47,324 nt of DNA. It comes from Arthrobacter sp. OV608. Its GTDB lineage: Bacteria > Actinomycetota > Actinomycetes > Actinomycetales > Micrococcaceae. Below, one piece after another: positions 31,562 through 39,812 of this stretch (the stretch's first letter is position 1; every line of letters begins with the position of its first letter). Where the stretch lies: NCBI GenBank assembly GCA_900110595.1, contig FOEZ01000026.1, positions 1-47,324 of the forward strand, given 5' to 3'. The notes beneath the pieces were generated by a model that was not told where the DNA came from, did not search any database, and saw nothing but the letters and a program-made list of their open reading frames with translations. Both the position numbers and the translations under genes were made by a program.

Positions 31562-31950
31562 TGCGGCTGCTCCTGGATACCCACGTTTTCCTGTGGGCGG
31601 TCGCGGAACCCAAGAGGCTGTCCACCAAGGCCAGGAGTTCCATTACCAAACTGGAAAACCAAGTCTTCGTCTCCCCGGTCACCGCTTACGAGCTGTCCTC
31701 CAAGCACCGGCAAGGAAAATTGCCCTTTGGAGCGGCAATCGTGACGAGCTTTGGCCGGCAGGTTGCCCACCTCTACGCTTCCGAACTCGCCGTCTCGTCT
31801 CCCCACACCCTGGCGGCAGGACAACTGGACTGGGACCACAAGGATCCCTTCGACCGAATGCTCGCTGCCCAGGCGATGGTGGAGGGGCTTACCCTCGTTA
31901 CCGCGGATGAAGACCTGCAGGCGTTCGGACCCGTGGCAACCCTCTGGTGA
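31558..31950 (+). CDS. PIN-domain toxin (VapC type)
   Basis: A 130-residue PIN ribonuclease. The acidic active-site residues are visible in LLLDTHVFLWAV, in SPVTAYELSSKH (Glu), in DWDHKDPFDRMLAAQAM (Asp pair) and VTADEDLQAF. PIN toxins cleave RNA, often initiator tRNA or rRNA, unless bound by the antitoxin. The two genes overlap by four bases and share the upstream palindrome, a typical autoregulated toxin-antitoxin pair. ATG 31561 is an equal alternative start. Confidence 0.92.
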   Translation: MMRLLLDTHVFLWAVAEPKRLSTKARSSITKLENQVFVSPVTAYELSSKHRQGKLPFGAAIVTSFGRQVAHLYASELAVSSPHTLAAGQLDWDHKDPFDRMLAAQAMVEGLTLVTADEDLQAFGPVATLW

Positions 31951-31971
31951 TTGCGGCACTAAACTTGGCTG

Positions 31972-32595
31972 GTGCAATTTTCCATGTGGCTCACCCTGGC
32001 CGGTGCCGGCGTCCTGATCAGTTTCACCCCCGGCGCAGGGGCCATCAACACCATGAGCAATTCCCTGAACTCCGGGTTCCGGCGCTCCATGTGGGGAATC
32101 CTCGGCCAGCAGGCAGCACTGGTGATCCATGTGGTGATCGTGGCCCTTGGCGTGGGCGTCCTCGTGGCCAGCTCGCCCATCGCCTTCAATGTCATCCGCT
32201 ATTCAGGCGCTGCCTACCTGGTGTACCTGGGCATCAGGCAATTCCTCGCCAAGCCGGATCTCGAGCAGGAGAAGATCGCCGGCCTTCAGAACGAGCCCGC
32301 CTGGTCCATCTTCCGCCGCGGCTTCTGGGTAAACCTGCTGAATCCAAAGGCCATCATCTTCTTCCTGGCCTTTATGCCCCAGTTCATCCGCCCCGAACAA
32401 CCCCTCCTGGCCCAGTACGCGGTGTTGACGGCAACGATCGTCGCCATCGACGTCCTGGTGATGTGGTTCTTCTTCGCGGCGGCCGCCAGATCCTTTGAGC
32501 GGTTCACCCACAGCGCCCGCGGGCAGCTGGTCCTCAACCGCTCATTCGGCGTTCTGTTTGTCGCCGTGGGAATCCTGCTGGCCTTCCTCCACTGA
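31972..32595 (+). CDS. LysE family amino-acid exporter
   Basis: A 207-residue inner-membrane protein with about six helices. The LysE/RhtB signature ISFTPGAGAINTMSNSLNSG is at the N-terminus, then GILGQQAALVIHVVIVALGV, YSGAAYLVYLGIRQFLAKPD and RRGFWVNLLNPKAIIFFLAF with the typical NPKA. Members export lysine, threonine, homoserine lactone and similar compounds; the substrate is not readable here. Start is GTG 31972, with TAAACT ending six bases before it and no ribosome site, consistent with a leaderless mRNA. Confidence 0.92.
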   Translation: MQFSMWLTLAGAGVLISFTPGAGAINTMSNSLNSGFRRSMWGILGQQAALVIHVVIVALGVGVLVASSPIAFNVIRYSGAAYLVYLGIRQFLAKPDLEQEKIAGLQNEPAWSIFRRGFWVNLLNPKAIIFFLAFMPQFIRPEQPLLAQYAVLTATIVAIDVLVMWFFFAAAARSFERFTHSARGQLVLNRSFGVLFVAVGILLAFLH

Positions 32596-32716
32596 GCACC
32601 CCTGAGCCAGGCGGCAGCAGGGCGATGACGGATAAGCACAGTTTCTTTACAAAATAGTCATGCATTATGAACCCACCGGCTAGCCAACAGGGCTCATTAG
32701 CACGCATGCTTAGCTT

Positions 32717-33253
32717 ATGAACTCAGCGTCGAGCCCATACCGTGTTATCGCCGTCTGCACTGGAAACATCTGCCGGTCCCCCATGGCTGAGCTGATGCTC
32801 GCTGCGGCTCTCGAACGCGAAGGGCTTGAGGGCCTGGTGGCCGTTGATTCTGCGGGCACTACCGGCTATGAGGCAGGCCGACCGATAGATCCGCGCGCGG
32901 CCCGACGCCTCGGCGCGACGCAGCTCAATTGGGACAAACACATCGCCCGCGAGTGGCAGCACTCGTGGTTCCGGGAACGGGACCTGATCCTCGCACTGGA
33001 CATTGACCACCACGCCTGGCTCAGCGAGTCCGCCCCGGACCAGGAATCCAGGAACAAAATCCGCATGCTGCGCAGCTTTGATCCGCGGCTGGCGGACAAA
33101 GACCTGCTGGACCAGGGCATTGAGGACCCCTGGTACGGCGGGCAGGCCGACTTCGACGTCGTCTGGCACCAGGTCCATAACGCCCTCCCCGGCCTGGTGG
33201 AATACATCAAAGGGGCCGTCCTGAAAAACACGCAGCTCCAGCGGCAGGTATAA
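32717..33253 (+). CDS. Low-molecular-weight protein tyrosine phosphatase
   Basis: A 178-residue phosphatase. The P-loop VCTGNICRSP (Cys15, Arg20 region) near the N-terminus and the general-acid motif EDPWYGGQADFDVVWHQVHN near the end match the LMW-PTP fold, which dephosphorylates protein tyrosines or, in related enzymes, arginines or small molecules. No tyrosine kinase or capsule gene is adjacent. Start ATG 32717 is not preceded by a ribosome site; CATGCT six bases upstream is a weak -10 candidate. Confidence 0.92.
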   Translation: MNSASSPYRVIAVCTGNICRSPMAELMLAAALEREGLEGLVAVDSAGTTGYEAGRPIDPRAARRLGATQLNWDKHIAREWQHSWFRERDLILALDIDHHAWLSESAPDQESRNKIRMLRSFDPRLADKDLLDQGIEDPWYGGQADFDVVWHQVHNALPGLVEYIKGAVLKNTQLQRQV

Positions 33254-33330
33254 GTCCCAGGCCCTGCTCCGGCAGGGGCGGGCTCAATCGAAAGTGAAAG
33301 CCTGGCAGGGATACCGGTACGCTCTAATCC

Positions 33331-35445
33331 ATGAGCCCAGCCCCCGTCATCATCGCCATCGACGGGCGCTCGGGGGCAGGCAAAACCACCCTCGCCATCG
33401 AACTGGCGGCACAGCTGCGCGCCCACCACAAGGTCTCCCTGTTCCACCTTGAGGACATCTACCCGGGCTGGAACGGCCTGTTGGCCGGCATCGACCGCTA
33501 TGTCGCCACAGTCCTGGAACCGCTGAGCCTTGGTGGGGCGGCCACGTGGACCAGCTGGGACTGGGAAAGACATTACGACGGCGACTCCCGCGTCACGCTG
33601 CCCGCCGAGATTGTGATCGTTGAGGGAGTGGGGGCCGCCGCCGCCGCGGCCAGGCCCCTGCTCAGCGCCGTCATCTGGGCAGACTCCCCGGATGACATCC
33701 GCAGGACCCGCGCGTTGGAGCGCGACGGCGGAACCTATGAACCCTACTGGGATCAATGGGCGGCCCAGGAAGAGGAATGGCTGCGCGGTGACCACGTCCC
33801 GGAGCACGCGGACGTGCGCGTGCTGAACCGCGCTGACGGGTCCGCCCCGAGGGACGTGCTGCAGCTCCTTCCATACCTTCCCGCGCTGGCCCCGGTACTG
33901 GCGCCCGAACTCTCGGCCCGGCGCGGCCTGGGTATACATGCCGAACGTCTGGACGCGCGCCCGGATGCCGCCACCCTGTTCAACGCCCTCTATGGGACTT
34001 CCGCCAACGCAGTCTGGCTGGACTCGTCCAACGCCGGCGCTCCGGCCGTGAACTTTCCCAAGGCCCGCCATGCTGCCCCCGCCGGGGAGGACCAGGCCGA
34101 ATCCGTCGCAGCGGAACGCAGCCGCTTCAGCATCATGGCGGACGACGGCGGGCTGTTGGGCCAGAAGGTGTCGCACCGTTCGGGCGTCACCAGTATCCAG
34201 GCCGGCTGCGCATCAGCGACGGTGGAAGGCACGTTCTTCCGCTGGCTGGACAGCGTGTGGGGCGACGCGTTGGTCAGCACCCCGGACGGCTACCCGGGCG
34301 AATTCACACTGGGATGGCTCGGATGCCTGGGCTACGAACTCAAACGGGAAACCGGCGGAACCGATCATTCCGCCCCCACCCCCGATGCTGCCCTGATCTT
34401 CGCAAGCAGGGCCGTGGTCCTGGACCACGCCGAAGGCACCGCGTGGTTGCTGGCCCTGGACGCACCGGATGGCCCGGAATGGTTCGACAAGGCCCGTACA
34501 GCGGTCGAAGACGCTGCCGTCCCTGAAGCCCAGGCGGGCGATGCCAGCCAGGCCGGCGGCAGCACCGGCGTCGTCCTTCAAGCGGCCAGGTTCACAAGCC
34601 GCGATACCGGTGCCGCGTACCGGGAGAAGATTGCGGCCGCCCAGTACGAAATTGCCGAGGGGAATACCTACGAGGTCTGCCTGACCACCACGTTGTCAGC
34701 CCGGATTCCCGCAGCCGCGCTCGACCCCTGGCCGACGTACCTCGCCCTCCGCCGCAAAAACCCGGCGCCTTTTGCCAGCTACTTCCGGTTCGGCAGCCTG
34801 GCCGTGGCCAGCACCTCCCCCGAGCGCTTCCTGAAGATTGCGTCCGACGGCGGAATGCGCGCCGAACCCATCAAGGGAACCCGCCGCCGAGCCTCCGATC
34901 CGGCTGAAGACACTGCGCTGCGCACTGACCTTGCCACGTCGTTGAAGGACCGCGCCGAGAACATCATGATCGTGGACCTGCTGCGGAACGACCTCAGCCA
35001 CTTCGCCGTCCCCGGCTCCGTGACCGTCAGCCGGCTCTGCGCCATCGAAAGCTATGCCACCGTCCACCAGATGGTGAGCACCATCGACGCCTGGCTGCAG
35101 CGCGGATCGTCCCGGGCCGAGGCCGTGGCAGCATGCTTCCCGGCAGGCTCCATGACCGGCGCGCCGAAAATCAGCACCATGGCCATCCTGGACCGGCTGG
35201 AAGGCGGCTCACGCGGGCTCTATTCCGGGGCCATCGGCTACTTCTCGCTGAATGGCGCCACGGACCTCGCCGTCGCCATCCGGACCCTGGTGATCAGCGT
35301 CGGCGGCGACGGGACCGCGGAACTCACGCTCGGCGTCGGCGGCGCCATCACGGCCGATTCAGTCCAGGACGAGGAATACGAGGAAATCCGCACCAAGGCC
35401 TTCGGCGTCCTCTCCACACTGGGCGCAGAGTTTCCCAACGCCTGA
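33331..35445 (+). CDS. pabB: Aminodeoxychorismate synthase component I fused to an N-terminal P-loop kinase-like domain
   Basis: A 704-residue fusion. Residues 1 to about 190 are a uridine-kinase-like P-loop domain with Walker A GRSGAGKTT (12-20), EDIYPGWNGLLAGIDRYVA and IVIVEGVGA. From about 215 follows a chorismate-binding domain with DTGAAYREKIAAAQYEIAEG, catalytic Lys515 in AEPIKGTRRR, RAENIMIVDLLRNDLSHFAV, FPAGSMTGAPKISTMAILDR and LTLGVGGAITADSVQDEEYE. The PIKGT motif is diagnostic for PabB rather than anthranilate synthase, so it converts chorismate and ammonia to ADC for folate. No glutaminase is fused. PabC is encoded two genes on. TACGCT ends seven bases before ATG, suggesting a leaderless mRNA. 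Confidence 0.9.
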   Translation: MSPAPVIIAIDGRSGAGKTTLAIELAAQLRAHHKVSLFHLEDIYPGWNGLLAGIDRYVATVLEPLSLGGAATWTSWDWERHYDGDSRVTLPAEIVIVEGVGAAAAAARPLLSAVIWADSPDDIRRTRALERDGGTYEPYWDQWAAQEEEWLRGDHVPEHADVRVLNRADGSAPRDVLQLLPYLPALAPVLAPELSARRGLGIHAERLDARPDAATLFNALYGTSANAVWLDSSNAGAPAVNFPKARHAAPAGEDQAESVAAERSRFSIMADDGGLLGQKVSHRSGVTSIQAGCASATVEGTFFRWLDSVWGDALVSTPDGYPGEFTLGWLGCLGYELKRETGGTDHSAPTPDAALIFASRAVVLDHAEGTAWLLALDAPDGPEWFDKARTAVEDAAVPEAQAGDASQAGGSTGVVLQAARFTSRDTGAAYREKIAAAQYEIAEGNTYEVCLTTTLSARIPAAALDPWPTYLALRRKNPAPFASYFRFGSLAVASTSPERFLKIASDGGMRAEPIKGTRRRASDPAEDTALRTDLATSLKDRAENIMIVDLLRNDLSHFAVPGSVTVSRLCAIESYATVHQMVSTIDAWLQRGSSRAEAVAACFPAGSMTGAPKISTMAILDRLEGGSRGLYSGAIGYFSLNGATDLAVAIRTLVISVGGDGTAELTLGVGGAITADSVQDEEYEEIRTKAFGVLSTLGAEFPNA

Positions 35446-35460
35446 CACTCTCTCGAGCCG

Positions 35461-36936
35461 CTACTGCACCGTTGCCGTCAGCCGCGCCACGTTGTCCACG
35501 TACCGCGTGGCCAGGGGCCGCTTGATCCAGTCGGCCAGCTTGAGCTCATGCGAGATGTCCCGGTACGTGTCCTCGATGGCGCGCATCTTGGTGACAATGT
35601 CCTCCCCCAGCAGCATCACCGACACCTCAAGGTTGAGCGAGAACGAGCGCATGTCCATGTTGGACGAACCAAGAACGGCAACCTCGTCGTCAATGGTGAA
35701 GTGCTTGGCGTGGAGCACGAACGGGGCCTTGTACAGGTAGATCCGGACGCCGGCCTCCAGCAGGGCCTCATAGTATGAGCTCTGGGCGTGATGGACCAGG
35801 AATTGATCGCCCTTCTCCGAGACGAACAGCTCCACGTCCACGCCCCGCTGCGCGGCAGTGGTGATGGCGTAGAGAAGGGAATCGTCCGGGACGAAGTACG
35901 GGCTGCAGATGGAAATCTTGTGCTGGGCCGAATAGATGAGCGTGTTGAAGAGCCGCAGGTTGTTCTCGGTGATGAAGCCCGGGCCGCTGGGCACTACCTG
36001 GGCCGTGACGTTGCCCGGATGCGGGTTGGCCGGCAGCTGCAGCTGGTGCTCCAGGGACTCGTCCGTTTCGCTCAGCCAGTCCGTGGCAAAAACAACGTTC
36101 AGGGTGGTGACGATGGGTCCGCGAAGGCAGGCCATCAGCTCCACCCATTCACGGCCGGCTTTCCGGTGGCGGGGGTTGTTGTAGGAGGGCTCGATCAGGT
36201 TCTGCGAGCCGGTAAAGGCGATTTCGCCGTCGATCACCATGATCTTGCGGTGGTTGCGCAGGTCCGGACGGCGCCACTGGCCATGGATGGGCAGCAGCGG
36301 AAGCATGCGCTTCCACTGGATTTTGCCGGCCCGAAGCCGCTTGAGCAGGTTACGGTAGCCCTTCACGCGGAGGGTGCCGATGTGGTCGAACAGCACCCGG
36401 ACTTCCACTCCGCGTTCGGCGGCTTCCTCCAAGGCGGTCATCAGGTCGTCAGTGATGTGGTCCGTGCTCATGATGTAGAACTCGGCGTTGACGAACTTCT
36501 TTGCGTTCCGCACCGCCTTGGTCATCTCAAGGATCGAGTCCGGGTACCCCGGGATCAGGTCCACGGAGTTCCCGTCCACCATCGGCAGCGAACCCAGCCG
36601 CCGGTTCAACTCCGCAGCGGAACGCACCCATTCCGGTCCGGGATAGTCGCTTTCGACGTCGGCCAGGGAGGAAATTCCGGCCCGGACCCTTTCGTTGACC
36701 TGTAGCTGCTGCTGCCGTCGGCGGCTGGACAGCTTGAAGTTGCCGAACAGCAGGAACAGGATGATGCCCACGAACGGGACAAAGAAAATCCCCAGCAGCC
36801 AAGCCATGGCGGTAGTGGGCCGGCGGTTGCCGGGGATGATGCCAACCGCGAGCACCCTGATCACGAGGTCGGCGACGGCCAGCAGCACCACCACCCACGT
36901 CGGTGCGGTGCCGGCAAGCGAAAATGGCCACAACAC
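35461..36936 (-). CDS. cls: Cardiolipin synthase
   Basis: A 491-residue phospholipase-D-type enzyme that joins phosphatidylglycerols into cardiolipin. Two N-terminal membrane helices (TWVVVLLAVADLVIRVLAVG, AWLLGIFFVPFVGIILFLLF) are followed by two HKD half-sites: NHRKIMVIDGEIAFTGSQN (His229, Lys231, Asp236) and HAKHFTIDDEVAVLGSSN (His409, Lys411). Length matches bacterial ClsA (about 485). Start is GTG 36936 with GGGGG upstream; TTG 36933 is the alternative. The same frame stays open to 38355 but overlaps pabC and is not coding there. It converges with the pabB fusion gene, 15 bases apart, and is divergent from pabC. Confidence 0.93.
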   Translation of the reverse strand: MLWPFSLAGTAPTWVVVLLAVADLVIRVLAVGIIPGNRRPTTAMAWLLGIFFVPFVGIILFLLFGNFKLSSRRRQQQLQVNERVRAGISSLADVESDYPGPEWVRSAAELNRRLGSLPMVDGNSVDLIPGYPDSILEMTKAVRNAKKFVNAEFYIMSTDHITDDLMTALEEAAERGVEVRVLFDHIGTLRVKGYRNLLKRLRAGKIQWKRMLPLLPIHGQWRRPDLRNHRKIMVIDGEIAFTGSQNLIEPSYNNPRHRKAGREWVELMACLRGPIVTTLNVVFATDWLSETDESLEHQLQLPANPHPGNVTAQVVPSGPGFITENNLRLFNTLIYSAQHKISICSPYFVPDDSLLYAITTAAQRGVDVELFVSEKGDQFLVHHAQSSYYEALLEAGVRIYLYKAPFVLHAKHFTIDDEVAVLGSSNMDMRSFSLNLEVSVMLLGEDIVTKMRAIEDTYRDISHELKLADWIKRPLATRYVDNVARLTATVQ

Positions 36937-37029
36937 GTGAATAACCCCCGGAGGACGGCTCCCGGCGGACGGGTTCCGGCCAGGGCACTCCGCCCAGCTT
37001 ATCCGTGAGCGCCGCACTAAGCTGGACCC

Positions 37030-37959
37030 ATGACCTCTCCAGCCCCCGTGGTTCTCGCCTTCCTCGATCCCGCCTTCCCCGACGGCCGGTTTGCCGATGC
37101 GTCCCAGCCCCAGCTGCTGGTGACGGACCAGGGCGCCACCCGGGGCGACGGAATCTTCGAGACCATGCTCGCCGTGGGGGGTACCGTCCGGAAGATCCAG
37201 GCGCATCTGGACCGCCTTACCGGTTCTGCTGGGGCGCTGGATCTGGCCATTCCCGGCGAGGATGAGTGGCGCCGCGCCATCACCGCAGCCGTGTCCGAGC
37301 ACCGGGCCCAGCACCCGCCCGCCTCCGCCACCGACGACGAACTGGTGGTGAAGCTCGTGGTGACCCGCGGTGTGGAGGGAGCGTCCACCCCTACCGCCTG
37401 GGTGCAGGTGTCCCCTGCCGGTGCTGCCGGCCGCCGCCAGCGCGAGACCGGCATCGACGTCATTCTGTTGGACCGCGGCTACGACAGCGATGTTGCCGAG
37501 CGCGCCCCCTGGCTGCTGCTGGGCGCCAAGACCCTCTCCTACGCGGTCAACATGGCCGCCCTCCGTTACGCCCGCAAGCAGGGCGCTGACGACGTCATTT
37601 TTACTTCCTCCGATGGCCGCGTGCTTGAGGGCCCCACGTCCACCGTGCTGATGGCACACGTGGAAACGTCCGACGACGGGACATCCGTTAAGCGCCTCAT
37701 CACGCCCCTGCTGGACAGCGGCATCCTCCCCGGCACCTCCCAGGGCGCGCTGTTCGCCGCTGCCAAGGCCGCCGGCTGGGAGTTGGGCTACGGGCCGCTG
37801 GAGCCGCAGGACCTGCTGGACGCCGACGCCGTCTGGCTGATCTCCAGCGTGCGGATGCTGGCGCCGGTAAACCGGATCGATGGCAAGGAAATCGGCACGC
37901 CCTCGGTGCAGAAGGAGCTGACTGCCGAGCTGAACGAGCTGTTCGCCGGCATTCAGTAA
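37030..37959 (+). CDS. pabC: Aminodeoxychorismate lyase (fold-type IV PLP enzyme)
   Basis: A 309-residue PLP enzyme that releases pyruvate from ADC to give 4-aminobenzoate. The motifs are VTDQGATRGDGIFETMLAVG, the PLP lysine Lys167 in LLGAKTLSYAVNMAALRYAR, DDVIFTSSDGRVLEGPTSTV (Glu of the cofactor ring) and LDSGILPGTSQGAL. D-amino-acid or branched-chain transaminases share the fold, but the nearby pabB supports PabC. TAAGCT ends six bases before ATG 37030 and no ribosome site is seen, so the mRNA is probably leaderless. Confidence 0.88.
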   Translation: MTSPAPVVLAFLDPAFPDGRFADASQPQLLVTDQGATRGDGIFETMLAVGGTVRKIQAHLDRLTGSAGALDLAIPGEDEWRRAITAAVSEHRAQHPPASATDDELVVKLVVTRGVEGASTPTAWVQVSPAGAAGRRQRETGIDVILLDRGYDSDVAERAPWLLLGAKTLSYAVNMAALRYARKQGADDVIFTSSDGRVLEGPTSTVLMAHVETSDDGTSVKRLITPLLDSGILPGTSQGALFAAAKAAGWELGYGPLEPQDLLDADAVWLISSVRMLAPVNRIDGKEIGTPSVQKELTAELNELFAGIQ

Positions 37960-37998
37960 CCTTCCCCGGGGGCTAAGCATGGCCTTAGGGTATGGTTC

Positions 37999-38463
37999 AT
38001 GAACCCTGACGCGGAGCACACCGGGAAACTGACCTTTGACGACTGCTGGGAACTGCTTGAAAGTGACACGCTGGGCCGGCTCGCACTGGTTGTGGACGGA
38101 CACCCCGAGATTTTCCCGGTCAATTACGTGGTGCACCGCCGGAGCATCGTCTTCCGGACCTCCGGCGTGACCAAGCTGTGGAACGCCAAGGAGGAACGGC
38201 CCGCCGCCCTGGAGATCGATGGCTACGACCCCCACACGGAAGAAGCGTGGAGCGTGGTGGTGCGCGGGGATACGGGCATCATCGAGGACCAGGCTGACAA
38301 GGACGCGGTGGACAGCCTGGGGCTGGAGCCGTGGGAGCCGGGCGAGAAAGCCCACTACATCAGGTTGTCGGCACGGGCGCTGACGGGCCGCCGCTTCAAG
38401 GTGAACACACCGGACGTCTGGAACACGCGCAGCACTGACCGGCGCCGCGCGTCCTTCGAGTAA
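37999..38463 (+). CDS. Pyridoxamine 5'-phosphate oxidase-like flavin-binding protein
   Basis: A 154-residue split-barrel protein. GKLTFDDCWELLESDTLGRL, ALVVDGHPEIFPVNYVVHRR and IVFRTSGVTKLWNAKEERPA match the small actinobacterial PNPOx-like family whose members bind FMN, F420 or heme. Enzymatic role unknown. TAGGGT ends seven bases before ATG 37999, suggesting a leaderless mRNA separate from pabC 39 bases upstream. Confidence 0.88.
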   Translation: MNPDAEHTGKLTFDDCWELLESDTLGRLALVVDGHPEIFPVNYVVHRRSIVFRTSGVTKLWNAKEERPAALEIDGYDPHTEEAWSVVVRGDTGIIEDQADKDAVDSLGLEPWEPGEKAHYIRLSARALTGRRFKVNTPDVWNTRSTDRRRASFE

Positions 38464-38503
38464 ATACGTTTGACCAGCAGCCCCTCACGCAGCGGGCGTT
38501 CCC

Positions 38504-39214
38504 CTAGGCGGACGAGGGAACCGGCTTCTTGGAGAGCTGCCCTTCAAGCCCCGTGAGCAGGATTGTCAGGCCCTGGTCCAGCTCTTTTTCCCCGTCGTAT
38601 TCGGAAAGGTTCGGCGCCAGCGCCCTGAGCCGGGGAAATTCCTTGGCCGGGAGCCTGTGCAGCCCGAGCCGCAACAGCGCTTCGTTTTCTTCCGGATCCA
38701 CCACAAACTCCTGCAGTTCGTTCAGGATGTGGCCGTAGAGGAAGCCATAGTAGGCGCGGTAGACATGGAGCGCCCCGGCCGGGTCAAACCCGGCCCCGCT
38801 GAGCAGGGAGAGGATCTGCTCCAGCGGGCGCAGTGTGCCCAATGGCCTCAGCCCCAGCGGCGTAGAGAGCGGCCGCGTGACCAGCAGCGGCACTACGTTG
38901 GGGTGTTCGAGCGCGAGCTGGCGGAGATTGTGCGCAATTTGCCGAAGCTGCGCTTTCCAGTCGGGGTCCTCGGACTGGATGGACAAATCGTTGAGTACCA
39001 GCTCCGAAACTCCGTCAAGCAACGCTGCCCGGTTCTCCGCATAGCGGTAGAGGCTCATGGGGTCGCGGCCCAGTTCCTGGCCAAGGCGTCGCATGGTCAG
39101 TGCGTCCAGGCCTTCGGCGTCCACCAGTTCGAGCGCTTTGGCCAGCACCAGCTCACGGCTGAGCCGGGCCTTGCGGGCGCGGTCTTCAGTGCCTGAGGTC
39201 TTCGGCGGCGGCAT
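38504..39214 (-). CDS. TetR family regulator with TetR-class C-terminal domain
   Basis: A 236-residue repressor. The HTH at about 18-65 reads LSRELVLAKALELVDAEGLD, ALTMRRLGQELGRDPMSLYR, YAENRAALLDGVSELVLNDL, the pattern of true TetR proteins; the C-terminal domain has HNLRQLALEHPNVVPLLVTR and ALHVYRAYYGFLYGHILNEL. Ligands are typically small lipophilic drugs. No exporter is adjacent, so the target is unclear beyond likely autoregulation through the palindromes at 39282-39312. Confidence 0.9.
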   Translation of the reverse strand: MPPPKTSGTEDRARKARLSRELVLAKALELVDAEGLDALTMRRLGQELGRDPMSLYRYAENRAALLDGVSELVLNDLSIQSEDPDWKAQLRQIAHNLRQLALEHPNVVPLLVTRPLSTPLGLRPLGTLRPLEQILSLLSGAGFDPAGALHVYRAYYGFLYGHILNELQEFVVDPEENEALLRLGLHRLPAKEFPRLRALAPNLSEYDGEKELDQGLTILLTGLEGQLSKKPVPSSA

Positions 39215-39281
39215 GTGTTTTTCCGTTCTGGAACTCGCGGCATGTGCTGCCTGAACATAATTCCAGACGCTTGCCGTATAT

Positions 39282-39312
39282 GTAGTCTACGGGTACAGTC
39301 TACAGCGTAGAC
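39282..39312. promoter_or_regulatory. Candidate operator of the TetR gene
   Basis: GTAGTCTAC (39282-39290) and GTCTAC-AGC-GTAGAC (39298-39312) are perfect short palindromes sharing the GTCTAC/GTAGAC half-site and spaced about two helical turns between centres. They lie about 70-100 bases upstream of the TetR start, within its likely promoter. Confidence 0.5.
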
Positions 39313-39444
39313 AAGGTGTTAGCGCCGCCTTGGACCATCGATTCCCAAAGACTCGATTAACACTCCATTGCCTTGTGCACGGCTTTGAGTTCCCGCTGCT
39401 GTAGCCGAACGGCGGCACCAGGCACGTAGCGAAGGGACGCCGTC

Positions 39445-39699
39445 ATGGCACATTCGCAGTTCGATCTTTTCCTCCAAGAAGCCACCCACCTGGATAAGGC
39501 CTACGACCACAGTCTCGACGATGACCGCCTTTACGGCCTGTACACCAGCTGGTGCTTCATTAACCAGCAGAAGCCCGGCAGAGAGTCTGTCTTCTGGGCA
39601 GCCATGAAACACCGCATGCCCGCAGGTCACAGCGGCCTGCGAATGAAGGGCCCCGCAGCCGCGGATTACATCCTGACGAGCTACCCGGGGCTCGTCTAA
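39445..39699 (+). CDS. Small conserved protein of unknown function
   Basis: An 84-residue soluble protein starting MAHSQFDLFLQEATHLDKAY, with an aromatic-rich middle (DDDRLYGLYTSWCFINQQKP) and tail GPAAADYILTSYPGLV. AAGGGA about eight bases upstream of ATG 39445 and a strong terminator after it support a real gene. From memory similar proteins occur in other Arthrobacter; I know no function. No signal or membrane segment. Confidence 0.8.
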   Translation: MAHSQFDLFLQEATHLDKAYDHSLDDDRLYGLYTSWCFINQQKPGRESVFWAAMKHRMPAGHSGLRMKGPAAADYILTSYPGLV

Positions 39700-39716
39700 G
39701 CGCCTCGTAATGCGCC

Positions 39717-39763
39717 AAAAAAGGCGTGAACACTGTCCCCGCGGGGCAGGTGTTCACGCCTTT
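39717..39763. terminator. Bidirectional intrinsic terminator
   Basis: GGCGTGAACAC (39723-39733) and GTGTTCACGCC (39750-39760) form a perfect 11-base stem. TTT follows on the plus strand and TTTTTT on the minus strand, so it ends both the 84-residue gene and the convergent OpgC gene. Confidence 0.9.
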
Positions 39764-39812
39764 CGCGTTAATGCTCCCTGCCGGCCGGCCCGCGGCCCTC
39801 CCTGCGAAGCCC

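Noticed and set aside
36937..38355. A long in-frame extension of the cardiolipin synthase upstream of GTG 36936
   Set aside because: It overlaps pabC and the flavin-binding protein gene on the other strand, and resembles no protein; Cls homology begins at the membrane helices after 36936.
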